A stretch of DNA of 64,000 nucleotides from Woeseiaceae bacterium (GTDB lineage: Bacteria > Pseudomonadota > Gammaproteobacteria > Steroidobacterales > Woeseiaceae). Location of the stretch: assembly GCA_021773135.1 (NCBI GenBank), contig JAJFKP010000027.1, positions 124,001-188,000 on the forward strand, in the 5' to 3' direction. Positions 26,193 through 33,707 of this stretch are shown one piece after another. The notes below the pieces were generated by a model. It worked only from the letters and a program-made list of their open reading frames with translations, was not told the DNA's origin and ran no database searches. The translations under genes were made by a program, and so were the position numbers. Position 1 is the first letter of the stretch, and every line of letters starts with the position of its first letter.

Positions 26193-28251
26193 CCTAATTT
26201 CAGCCTGCCTGTTCATTGGCGTAATTTTGTCAGTGCCAGAGCAGTCGACAGCAGCAGCCGCCCACGAAAACGAAGAAGTCGAGGAAGTCGTCGTGCGGGG
26301 TCGCTGGGAAAAGCCCGACGGGCTGTCTGTGAGTGCGTCACAGGGTGCCGTTTCTCAAATTGAAATAGATGCGCGGCCACGGTTGCGACCTGGGGACATC
26401 CTCGAAGTCGTTCCTGGACTGATCGTGACCCAACATAGTGGGGCGGGTAAATCGAATCAGCTGTTTCTGCGCGGATTCAACCTGGATCACGGCACCGACT
26501 TCGCAACGTCGATTGACGGCATGCCAATCAATATGCCGACGCATGGTCACGGTCAGGGATATACGGATCTGAACTTCATGATTCCGGAACTGATTGACAG
26601 GCTCGAGTTTCGCAAGGGCCCCTATTACGCTGACGTTGCGGACTTTTCGTCTGCGGGTGCGGCATTTTTCTCCACCGCGAGTTCGCTTGACTCGGGAATC
26701 GTAAAGGCTGGCATCGGTGAATACGGGTTTCGCCAGATGCTTTATGCGGACAGCTTTGAAACCAACGACGGCGACCTGCTGGCAGGCATTCAGTATGGTC
26801 AATACGACGGGCCGTGGGTAGGGACGAGTGAAAACCTCTCCAAGTACAATGGCCTGTTTCGCTACTCCGAATCCGATCCTGACGTCGGCGAGTGGGGCGT
26901 CACGTTCATGGCCTACGATGCTTCCTGGGATTCCGCTGACCAGATCCCGCTACGCGCCGTCCGGTCGGGCGCAGTGTCGAGGCTTGGTACGATCGATGAC
27001 ACGGTCGGCGGGGAAACGTCCCGCTACAGTTTGTCAGGCCGCTGGCATCGCGATTTCGGTGAACAGCAGCTGACGGCCCGTGCCTACGCGATCGATTACC
27101 AGCTCAATCTGTTCTCGAATTTTACCTACTTCCTGGACGACCCGGTGAACGGTGACCAGTTCGAGCAGGTGGATGACCGGAACGTCTATGGTGGCGACCT
27201 CACCTGGGTGCGACGGGCAGGCGACACGCTGGTTCACAGGGCTGGCACATTCTTCCGCCTTGACGACATCGCGGATGTCGGACTTTACAAAACCCGGGAG
27301 CGCGCGCGACTCGGCGTCGTTCGTCAGGACAGTGTCAGTCAGTTGACTACCGGGGCTTTCTACGACATCGACAAAACCTGGAACGATCGCTGGCGCAGTA
27401 CCTTGGGTGTGCGGGCCGACTATTTTCATTTCGATGTGCAGGACAGCAACCTACCACGCAATACTGGCACCGCGAGTGACTGGCGGGTTTCACCAAAACT
27501 GAACGTCGTTCGTACGCTATCAAGAAACACAAATGCATTTTTCAGCGCAGGATTCGGATACCATAGCAATGACGCGCGCGGAACCGTTATCACCGTTGAC
27601 CCGGCAAGTGGCTTGCCAGCAGACAAGGTTGATCCGCTCGTCAGGTCACAGGGCGCGGAGATCGGATTCCGCTACTTCAGCGAAGGTAGACTCAATGTGT
27701 CAGCGTCTTTGTGGATCCTCGAGCTGGATTCGGAACTGCTATTTGTCGGTGATGCCGGAAACACGGAACCAACACGCGCCAGCCGACGTTATGGACTCGA
27801 AGTGCCGGCTTACTATCGGTTGAACGACAATTTGTTGGTGGATTTCGAACTTGCACTGACACGTTCAGCGTATACGGGGTCCAGTGACGACGGCGACGAG
27901 ATTCCCGGCAGCCTGGAGCGTGTTATGGCCGCGGGCATTGTTGCAAGCGCCGAAAACGGGATGTACAGCACGGTGCGCGTGCGGCATTTCGGAGACAGGC
28001 CGTTGCTCGAGGATGGCAGCATTCGCTCAGGTGACTCAACCGTCTGGAACCTGGGGCTGGGCTACAAACGAAGAAACCTGGATTTTCGCATTGAACTGCT
28101 AAACGCCTTTGACTCGAGCGACGACGATATTACCTATTATTACGAGTCCCGATTGCCGTCGGAACCATTGGGCGGTGTTGCCGACGTTCATTTCCACCCG
28201 ATCGAGCCGCAGACGTACCGGGCCTACGTGACCTGGTACAGCGATCGTTAG
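26185..28251 (+). CDS. TonB-dependent outer-membrane receptor
   Basis: 688-residue receptor. A signal peptide (about residues 1-24) is followed by a possible TonB box ('EEVEEVVVRGR'), the plug with 'LRPGDILEVVPGLIV' and 'NQLFLRGFNLDHGTDFATS', the histidine-rich 'MPTHGHGQGYTDLNF', and a barrel ending in an aromatic-rich strand. It overlaps the phosphopantetheinyl transferase gene, which ties it to the peptide cluster. Receptors placed in such clusters usually re-import a metal-loaded peptide. The histidines near the plug and the divergent HupE-like gene hint at a divalent metal rather than iron, but the ligand cannot be fixed from sequence. Confidence 0.9.
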   Translation: MRNLISACLFIGVILSVPEQSTAAAAHENEEVEEVVVRGRWEKPDGLSVSASQGAVSQIEIDARPRLRPGDILEVVPGLIVTQHSGAGKSNQLFLRGFNLDHGTDFATSIDGMPINMPTHGHGQGYTDLNFMIPELIDRLEFRKGPYYADVADFSSAGAAFFSTASSLDSGIVKAGIGEYGFRQMLYADSFETNDGDLLAGIQYGQYDGPWVGTSENLSKYNGLFRYSESDPDVGEWGVTFMAYDASWDSADQIPLRAVRSGAVSRLGTIDDTVGGETSRYSLSGRWHRDFGEQQLTARAYAIDYQLNLFSNFTYFLDDPVNGDQFEQVDDRNVYGGDLTWVRRAGDTLVHRAGTFFRLDDIADVGLYKTRERARLGVVRQDSVSQLTTGAFYDIDKTWNDRWRSTLGVRADYFHFDVQDSNLPRNTGTASDWRVSPKLNVVRTLSRNTNAFFSAGFGYHSNDARGTVITVDPASGLPADKVDPLVRSQGAEIGFRYFSEGRLNVSASLWILELDSELLFVGDAGNTEPTRASRRYGLEVPAYYRLNDNLLVDFELALTRSAYTGSSDDGDEIPGSLERVMAAGIVASAENGMYSTVRVRHFGDRPLLEDGSIRSGDSTVWNLGLGYKRRNLDFRIELLNAFDSSDDDITYYYESRLPSEPLGGVADVHFHPIEPQTYRAYVTWYSDR

Positions 28252-28351
28252 ACGACAGGCTTACCTTGCTAGAACGGGATGAGCCGCCGTAGCAGTCGGT
28301 TTCTTGTGCTGCAAGGGACCGACACGAATCAAGTCTGTACAGCCTCGTGAC

Positions 28352-28627
28352 CTAATCGTGTTGTTCGTAAATAACCGGAATATCGTGACTTTCGGCATAG
28401 GCTTGCGCCAGGATCATGGCCTCGTCGCGTGACATCTTCATCATAGATGTCACGGTTTTAAAGCCCCAACGTTCTTCGTCATCTTCACGTTTCATCGTAA
28501 ACATGCGTTCGATGTCTGCGGTCGTCTGGCCGTCGCTGCCAGTGCTTGTCTGCACCAGCAGGAAGTCCTGATCTGTGTAGGTTTCTCCCGGCTCAAGAGC
28601 TGGCAGTATTTTAGTATCAACACCCAT
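28352..28627 (-). CDS. Small acidic protein of unknown function
   Basis: 91-residue hypothetical protein with no signal peptide or membrane segment. It is rich in Met, Asp and Glu ('RMFTMKREDDEERWGF', 'MMKMSRDEAMILAQAYAE'). I do not recognise a family. The frame is open to 28654, but ATG 28627 is preferred because GGAGG lies 8 bases upstream. A CRP-like palindrome lies about 90 bases upstream of the start, making this the likeliest controlled gene. It sits alone between the receptor (convergent) and the purine permease gene. Confidence 0.7.
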   Translation of the reverse strand: MGVDTKILPALEPGETYTDQDFLLVQTSTGSDGQTTADIERMFTMKREDDEERWGFKTVTSMMKMSRDEAMILAQAYAESHDIPVIYEQHD

Positions 28628-28715
28628 TGGCCTGGCCTCCGGTGATCTTTTCAATGCAGGCTAAACCTGCAAGGCTCATGCCAAATAGCCGGATTCGACG
28701 CGTTCCGGCCAAGAG

Positions 28716-28731
28716 TGTGATCCAGCTCACG
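28716..28731. promoter_or_regulatory. CRP/Vfr-like binding site
   Basis: TGTGATCCAGCTCACG fits the CRP consensus TGTGA-N6-TCACA with one mismatch at the last base. It lies upstream of the small gene at 28352-28627 and just beyond the 3' end of the purine permease gene, so it most likely controls the small gene. Confidence 0.5.
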
Positions 28732-28856
28732 TAATTGCCGGCTCTATGTCAAATTCGATCTGACAATCTTGGTCACATTGGGGCACGTCTGTATATGAAT
28801 TGCGACGGTCGATGCGGAGCGCTAAAAAGTACGACAGGGGGCCGCGTTGCAGATAT

Positions 28857-30143
28857 CTACAGGAAAGCGTATTTCAATCCGAATATGAGCGCGATAACGT
28901 AGGCCGCGACGGAACAGTCACCAGCCCGTCCGCTAATGATCTTGATGAGAATGTAGCTGATAAAGCCCAGGCCGATGCCTTCGGCAATCGAGAAAGATAG
29001 TGGCATCGCCAGGGCGGCAACGACTGCCGGGGCGCTCTCGGTAATATCGTGCCAGTCGAGATCCGCCAGGCTGCGTGCCATCAGGCATGCGACGAACAAT
29101 AACGCTGAGGCGGTCGCGTATGCCGGTACGCTCTGCGCGAGGGGTGCAAAGAACAGGCAACCCAGGAATAGCAGTCCGCAGACGACTGCAGTCAGCCCGG
29201 TTCGCCCCCCGGCTTCAACGCCCGCTGCGCTTTCAATATAGCTTGTAGTTGAAGACGTGCCGGCCAGGGCACCGACCACCGTAGCACTCGAATCCGACAG
29301 CAATGCCTTTCGCAGCCTGGGCAGATTGCCATTCTCGTCGACGAGATTCGCCCGTGTGGATACGCCGACAAGCGTGCCCGCCGTATCGAACACATCGACA
29401 ATTAGCATTGACAGCACGACGGTCACCATCGACAGCTGGAATGCGGCGGCGATATCGAGTTGCAAAAACACCGGTGCGGGCGAGGGTGGCATGGCGATGA
29501 TGCCGTTGAATTCAACATCACCGAAAACCCAGCCTGCGGAAGTTGCCAGCAGAATGCCGATAATGACGGCACCTGTGATTCGTCGCGCCGATAAAGCCGC
29601 AATGGTTACGAAACCCAGTATGCAAACCATTGGCTCGAAGCTCACGATGTCACCAAGGGCGACCAGGGTCGCTTCGTGATCGACGACGATCCCGGCGTTT
29701 CGCAGTGCGATAAAACCCAGGAACAGACCGATTCCCGCCGCCATGCCCAGTTTCAGGTTGTGTGGGATTGCGTTGACGAGCCATTCCCTGACAGGCAATA
29801 CGCTCAGGGCGACGAAAATGACACCGGAAATGAATACCGCCCCGAGCGCGGTCTGCCAGGCATGGCCCATCCCCAAAACGACACCGAATGTGAAGAACGC
29901 GTTTTGCGCCATGCCCGGTGCCTGCGCGATCGGATAGTTTCCATAGAGCCCCATCACGATCGAACCGAAGGCTGCGGCAATACAGGTCGCTACAAATACG
30001 GCACCGAAATCCATGCCGGCATCTGCGAGTATCGACGGATTGACCACAGTGATATACGCCATTGCAAGGAATGTGGTCAAACCCGCCATCGTCTCGGTGC
30101 GCGCAGTGGTGCCGTGTTTCTTCAGCTCAAAAAATGATTCCAA
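28857..30143 (-). CDS. AzgA-like purine (adenine/guanine/hypoxanthine) permease
   Basis: 428-residue inner-membrane NCS2-family permease of the AzgA branch. Seen are the N-terminal 'TETMAGLTTFLAMAYITVV', the substrate region 'NYPIAQAPGMAQNAFFTFG', and 'ESAAGVEAGGRTGLTAVVCG', with about 13 hydrophobic segments. It carries purine bases with protons. The start codon is TTG at 30143 with an AGG about 8 bases upstream. Only 9 bases separate it from the purine nucleoside permease gene, so the two form an operon for purine uptake. Confidence 0.9.
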   Translation of the reverse strand: MESFFELKKHGTTARTETMAGLTTFLAMAYITVVNPSILADAGMDFGAVFVATCIAAAFGSIVMGLYGNYPIAQAPGMAQNAFFTFGVVLGMGHAWQTALGAVFISGVIFVALSVLPVREWLVNAIPHNLKLGMAAGIGLFLGFIALRNAGIVVDHEATLVALGDIVSFEPMVCILGFVTIAALSARRITGAVIIGILLATSAGWVFGDVEFNGIIAMPPSPAPVFLQLDIAAAFQLSMVTVVLSMLIVDVFDTAGTLVGVSTRANLVDENGNLPRLRKALLSDSSATVVGALAGTSSTTSYIESAAGVEAGGRTGLTAVVCGLLFLGCLFFAPLAQSVPAYATASALLFVACLMARSLADLDWHDITESAPAVVAALAMPLSFSIAEGIGLGFISYILIKIISGRAGDCSVAAYVIALIFGLKYAFL

Positions 30144-30152
30144 AATAGCGAC

Positions 30153-31256
30153 CTAGTTATTGGCGTCTTCTGCTCGCGGTAACTGGTCTGCGAAGTGCAA
30201 CCAGTTGGCTACGAGTGCCTGGACCACGACGTTGCCCACAACAAATGCTGCTTCCAATGCCGGGCGTCCACTATCGGGGTAGGGCACGGACCGGCTCCAG
30301 GCCGCCGTTTTACCCGGCGGAGGCATCGTGTAGTTGCTCGCAGTACGCAGTACCAGTACTCGTTCGGTGTCGACATAGCCCGTTCGCCCCAGTCGATGCA
30401 ACGCGGTTAGCGTGCCACTGTCCTCCATGCTCGACGTCATGAAGTTTGCATCCGCTCCGGCATATAACTGGAGCCAATCGTTTGCCCATTCAGTGAGCAA
30501 CTCGCCGTGCCAGTAAGTGCTGGCACTCAGTGAGTCGCCAATGGTGACGAACGGCGGGCGTTGCGCCGCGGGAAAACCATCGAAACGTTGCCGATATTCG
30601 GCAATGCCTGGAGCGTCCGCAAGTTCGATATCTTTGGTAATCGAAAATGCCCAATCGACCAGCTGCTCGTTCAGGCTGAATGCGATTGTACCGAGACGCG
30701 AGGATTGCTCGATGTCATCCGGGTTCGTCGTGGGTTTGTCCTTTCCTAACGGAATGATGCCGTATGGCCACTGCTCGGGAATCTCCCGCCCATCAATCTC
30801 GTAGTGCAGGTCTCCGTCAATGACATGACGGGCCCACGCTGCGGAACCCAGCGACATGTCGGCCGGATCGCCACCGGCAACGCCGGCAACAAGCCAGTAT
30901 GCTTTTGAAAGATCGAAGCGGGGGTCGAGGCCAAGCGCCATGATGGACGCCGTGGCATTGGGTATTCCGCCGCCGAGTAATACTGCCATTACGCCGTCAT
31001 CGTTAAGGAAAATGTCTTGCTGGCCGAGCGGAAATTCGAGCGCAGTGTCCAGATTCAGTCGTTCGACCCAGAATTGGAGCTCGCCCGGAGCGTCGCCCGT
31101 GACCTCACCATTTTCGAACATTGCCAGAATAACTACCTTGATCTGCAGGCGTTCTTCGGCACCCTGCACAGGCGTTAGAAGCAGGCAAGCCAGGCTCAGC
31201 CATAGCAGTCGTGGCAATAAGCCATGGCGGGTTCTACTTGATGTCACAGCTCGCAT
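30153..31256 (-). CDS. NUP-family purine nucleoside permease
   Basis: 367-residue exported protein with signal peptide (about 1-32, ending 'TPVQG'). It matches the NUP purine nucleoside permease family: 'IKVVILAMFENGEVTGDAPGE', 'AYWLVAGVAGGDPADMSLGSA', 'DANFMTSSMEDSGTLTALHRL' and 'LRTASNYTMPPPG'. Its fold resembles nucleoside phosphorylases, so it may bind or cleave nucleosides in the periplasm rather than act as a membrane carrier. It is immediately followed by the base permease, a logical pairing for salvage. Confidence 0.85.
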   Translation of the reverse strand: MRAVTSSRTRHGLLPRLLWLSLACLLLTPVQGAEERLQIKVVILAMFENGEVTGDAPGELQFWVERLNLDTALEFPLGQQDIFLNDDGVMAVLLGGGIPNATASIMALGLDPRFDLSKAYWLVAGVAGGDPADMSLGSAAWARHVIDGDLHYEIDGREIPEQWPYGIIPLGKDKPTTNPDDIEQSSRLGTIAFSLNEQLVDWAFSITKDIELADAPGIAEYRQRFDGFPAAQRPPFVTIGDSLSASTYWHGELLTEWANDWLQLYAGADANFMTSSMEDSGTLTALHRLGRTGYVDTERVLVLRTASNYTMPPPGKTAAWSRSVPYPDSGRPALEAAFVVGNVVVQALVANWLHFADQLPRAEDANN

Positions 31257-31314
31257 TGTTGACTCTCTTTTTCTTGAGATAGCTGAGGCAGTTGCATATT
31301 AGCGCGAATACAAA

Positions 31315-31365
31315 GGGGACATGCTGCATTTAGCGTGTTCTGTACGCTCCATGCAGCATGTCCCC
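31315..31365. repeat. GGGGACA-type hairpin element, copy a
   Basis: A 15-bp perfect inverted repeat (GGGGACATGCTGCAT with its complement) surrounds TTAGCGTG...TACGCTCC, which pairs partly itself. It begins directly after the stop codon of the toxin gene. On the minus strand the stem is followed by TTTG, so it may end transcription. Related copies lie at 31926-31979 and 33491-33539. Confidence 0.75.
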
Positions 31366-31629
31366 TTAATTGCGGTAGACGTCGTTCCGGTCTCCGATCC
31401 GAATGACGTGAACAACTAATATCGAGTCCTCAATCGTGTAGAGAACTTGATAACGCCCTTGTCGAATTCGGTAACGCTCTCGACCTGACAGTTTTACTGC
31501 GCCTGGAGGTCTCGGATTGTCAGCGAGAGACTGTATGCGACTAATAATACGTCGGCGATCCGCCTTGGTGGCAACTGACTCAAGTTCTTTGCAGGCTGAC
31601 TTGCTTATTCGAAGGCTATATCTTGCCAC
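31366..31629 (-). CDS. RelE/ParE-type toxin
   Basis: 87-residue basic protein of the RelE superfamily. Seen are 'YSLRISKSACKELESV', 'RRRIISRIQSLADNPRPPGAVKL', 'RYRIRQGRYQVLYTIED' and the C-terminal 'VHVIRIGDRNDVYRN'. Related toxins cut mRNA in the ribosome. It overlaps the antitoxin gene by 14 bases, which implies coupled translation, and its stop codon abuts hairpin copy a. Confidence 0.9.
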   Translation of the reverse strand: MARYSLRISKSACKELESVATKADRRRIISRIQSLADNPRPPGAVKLSGRERYRIRQGRYQVLYTIEDSILVVHVIRIGDRNDVYRN

Positions 31630-31852
31630 GTCGTTTCAGGTCCTTAACGACATCCTCGAACGCGCAGTCAGATTCCTTTTCCCGGACGTCGAATGCCTCA
31701 ATGTCAGTTGCATCCTCAAGAAGCGCAGCTTTGACGGCATCGTTGACGAGTTCCGAAATACTGCGGTCAGTTTCAGCCGCCTTCAATCGCAGCGCATGGT
31801 GCAGGTGAGGTTCGAAATAGACGGTGGCTCTTTTCTGGGCTGAGTCTTTCAT
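31616..31852 (-). CDS. Ribbon-helix-helix antitoxin
   Basis: 78-residue acidic protein. The N-terminal part 'KRATVYFEPHLHHALRLKAAETDRS' followed by 'ISELVNDAVKAALLED' is a ribbon-helix-helix DNA-binding domain, and the charged C-terminal tail would bind the toxin. It precedes the toxin gene and probably represses the pair through the GTTATAAC repeats just upstream. Confidence 0.88.
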   Translation of the reverse strand: MKDSAQKRATVYFEPHLHHALRLKAAETDRSISELVNDAVKAALLEDATDIEAFDVREKESDCAFEDVVKDLKRRGKI

Positions 31853-31866
31853 TGCTGAATTATAGC

Positions 31867-31887
31867 GTTATAACGTTATAACGTTAT
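31867..31887. promoter_or_regulatory. Repeated palindromic operator of the toxin-antitoxin pair
   Basis: GTTATAAC, itself a perfect palindrome, occurs twice in direct succession and is followed by a third partial copy (GTTAT). The array lies 15 bases upstream of the antitoxin start. Ribbon-helix-helix antitoxins bind such tandem short palindromes cooperatively, so this is the likely autoregulatory operator. Confidence 0.65.
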
Positions 31888-31925
31888 GTAAACAACTCGA
31901 CTGTCAATTCGGTACCAAACTAAAT

Positions 31926-31979
31926 GGGGACAATCCTGATTTAGCGATAATCGCAGGAATGACCAATCAGGAATGTCCC
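31926..31979. repeat. GGGGACA-type hairpin element, copy b
   Basis: Left arm GGGGACAATCCTGATT and right arm AATCAGGAATGTCCC pair with one mismatch; the left side carries TTTAGCGATAA. It ends 4 bases before the stop codon of the minus-strand peptidase gene at 31984. On the minus strand ATTTAG follows the stem. Confidence 0.75.
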
Positions 31980-31983
31980 GCTT

Positions 31984-32928
31984 TTATCGGAGAATCTCGG
32001 ATCTTGTCTGGCTGACCACGCCGTACAAGGCATCTTCGGGTTCTATAAGTGAAAGGGCCGTATCAACTGTTTCGAGTGCGTCGTCATCATTTCCACCAGC
32101 CGCCAGGACAAGCGCCAGGTTGTTTAGAGCAATGACATTACCCGGCTCAATTATCAAAAGCTCGGAATAGGCGATCTGTGCTGGTTCGAGTCGTCCCAGG
32201 CTGTAGTTTGTATTCCCCATACCCAGCCATGCGATGCTGTTTTGCGGCCAGTGATTGACGGCAGTTTTATAGGCGGTTGCCGCTGCCTCGGTCTGACCGA
32301 CCGCTTCAAGATCTGCAACGGCACGCACGTATGTATCCATGCCGCGACTGGCCGGCGAATCTCCAGGCTGCAACACCACAACGCCCCAGGAGTTCGCACG
32401 CCGCCAGTAGCGGAGGAATTTGGCCGCCGGTACGAGATGTCGACGCACCTCACCGGACCGAAGCACAAATGTTTCCTCGTCTGGCAAATATCCGACAACG
32501 ACGGCGAAGTGCCAAATCGGTATGACACTGGCGCCAAGATTTTGCAATACCAGAACCGGATGACCCTGCTGAATTTCGTCTAGTAAGGACACAACGTCGG
32601 ATTCTACTGGGTAGGGTATGCGCCCATAGCTGCGAATTGCGGCCATTAATTCGATTTGCAGGCTGCCTTTGCGTTTTGGCAGATACACACTGGGCGCCAA
32701 GTCGACAGGTGAAACCTCCACGCCAGCCGCATTCAGAACGGTGGCTAAAGCGGCAGGTCCACACTGATCAGTGGTCTGAGGGTAGAATGCGGTGTCGCTC
32801 AGCTCGAACGGGACGTTCCCCGATTTTTCAAAAAGGTCCGCACGGACTGCTTTGTCGAGGGTACTGCAGCCGGACGACAGCGATGCGCTTATAAGGACCA
32901 ACAACAAACTGAGTCGTCGAATCGGCAT
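31984..32928 (-). CDS. PA2778-family C39-like cysteine peptidase lipoprotein with TPRs
   Basis: 314 residues. An N-terminal lipobox (LSSGC) indicates a lipoprotein. A C39-like papain-fold domain follows, with catalytic Cys in 'TTDQCGPAALATVL' and His in 'IPIWHFAVVVGYLP' (residues about 50-190). The C-terminal half has TPR-like helices ('AAATAYKTAVNHWPQNSIAW', 'AQIAYSELLIIEPGNVIALN'). It is paired with the PA2779-like gene 8 bases upstream, the arrangement seen in other gammaproteobacteria. The substrate is unknown. Confidence 0.88.
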   Translation of the reverse strand: MPIRRLSLLLVLISASLSSGCSTLDKAVRADLFEKSGNVPFELSDTAFYPQTTDQCGPAALATVLNAAGVEVSPVDLAPSVYLPKRKGSLQIELMAAIRSYGRIPYPVESDVVSLLDEIQQGHPVLVLQNLGASVIPIWHFAVVVGYLPDEETFVLRSGEVRRHLVPAAKFLRYWRRANSWGVVVLQPGDSPASRGMDTYVRAVADLEAVGQTEAAATAYKTAVNHWPQNSIAWLGMGNTNYSLGRLEPAQIAYSELLIIEPGNVIALNNLALVLAAGGNDDDALETVDTALSLIEPEDALYGVVSQTRSEILR

Positions 32929-32936
32929 CGCGCGAA

Positions 32937-33323
32937 CTAGAACTCTGTAAAGAAATTGGTAACGTTCAGGAGTTCCAGAACAATTAGCACAATGGCGACG
33001 ATTCCGACGACCTCAACGACACCGGTTGCGCCGACCGGCATCTGGTCCAGGTTGTCTTGAAGGCTTTGCAATTCCTCATTCGTTAGCGCAGCAACGCGCT
33101 GACTGGCATGGACCGGATCAACCCCCATTTTGACCAGCATGTTCTGCACATTTTGCTGCGCAAGAACGCCGTTGATTTGGTCTATCTGGTCTCGTCTGTC
33201 TTCCAGTTGAATCGCTTTTTTAGTCGATATCATTTCCGCGAAAGCGGGTTGCGCCAATGAGCTACCTACCAGGCAAACTGCCATGACCATCGCTGCTGTT
33301 CGTTGTATCGATAAACTCCTCAT
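32937..33323 (-). CDS. PA2779-family protein
   Basis: 128 residues: a signal peptide ending near 'AQPAFAEM', a charged helical middle ('QLEDRRDQIDQINGVLAQQN', 'ALTNEELQSLQDNLDQMP'), and one C-terminal membrane helix ('VEVVGIVAIVLIVLELLNV'). It matches PA2779-family proteins, always small and next to the PA2778-type peptidase. It could be a partner or substrate of that peptidase. Confidence 0.85.
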   Translation of the reverse strand: MRSLSIQRTAAMVMAVCLVGSSLAQPAFAEMISTKKAIQLEDRRDQIDQINGVLAQQNVQNMLVKMGVDPVHASQRVAALTNEELQSLQDNLDQMPVGATGVVEVVGIVAIVLIVLELLNVTNFFTEF

Positions 33324-33410
33324 ACTTGTTCTCCGCTGAGTAATCGTCTACTGGCATGGGCACTGACCGACATAAACTTCAGCAATGCGGGCCGCTAACA
33401 TACCGCAATT

Positions 33411-33707
33411 TTAATGAGTCGATGCTATCGGGCCAGAGCTGGTCTCGAGTGTGATGCTGATCCCAAATCGATGTATTTGCCTGACAAAACGGGGACATTC
33501 CTGATTTAGCGTATAAATACAATAAATCAAGAATGTCCCAATTATTGCGGCCAGCCACCGGAAAGCTGAGTAGGTTGGGACAGAAATGACGGATCCCAAC
33601 AACAACACGCCAAGAAACAGCGCGACAACTATTGCCGACCCGACCACAATCAGCGCGATGCGGGCCATCCGAATAAAACTGTCGAGGATTGCCAGGTCAA
33701 CAGTCAC
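33411..33707 (-). CDS. Small membrane protein with hairpin-derived C-terminus
   Basis: 98 residues. The first 55 or so hold an amphipathic start and one or two membrane helices ('ARIALIVVGSAIVVALFLGV', 'LLLGSVISVPTYSAFRWLAA'). Residues 57-73 are encoded entirely by hairpin copy c (33491-33539), read without a stop, after which about 25 further residues follow. The start overlaps the stop of the binding-protein gene (ATGA), which argues for translation. The native C-terminus was probably replaced when the hairpin arrived. No family is recognised. Confidence 0.6.
   Translation of the reverse strand: MTVDLAILDSFIRMARIALIVVGSAIVVALFLGVLLLGSVISVPTYSAFRWLAAIIGTFLIYCIYTLNQECPRFVRQIHRFGISITLETSSGPIASTH
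33491..33539. repeat. GGGGACA-type hairpin element, copy c
   Basis: Left arm GGGGACATTCCTGATTT and right arm AAATCAAGAATGTCCC pair with one mismatch around AGCGTATAAATACAAT. It lies inside the coding frame of the small membrane protein. On the minus strand the stem is followed by GTTTTG. Confidence 0.75.
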
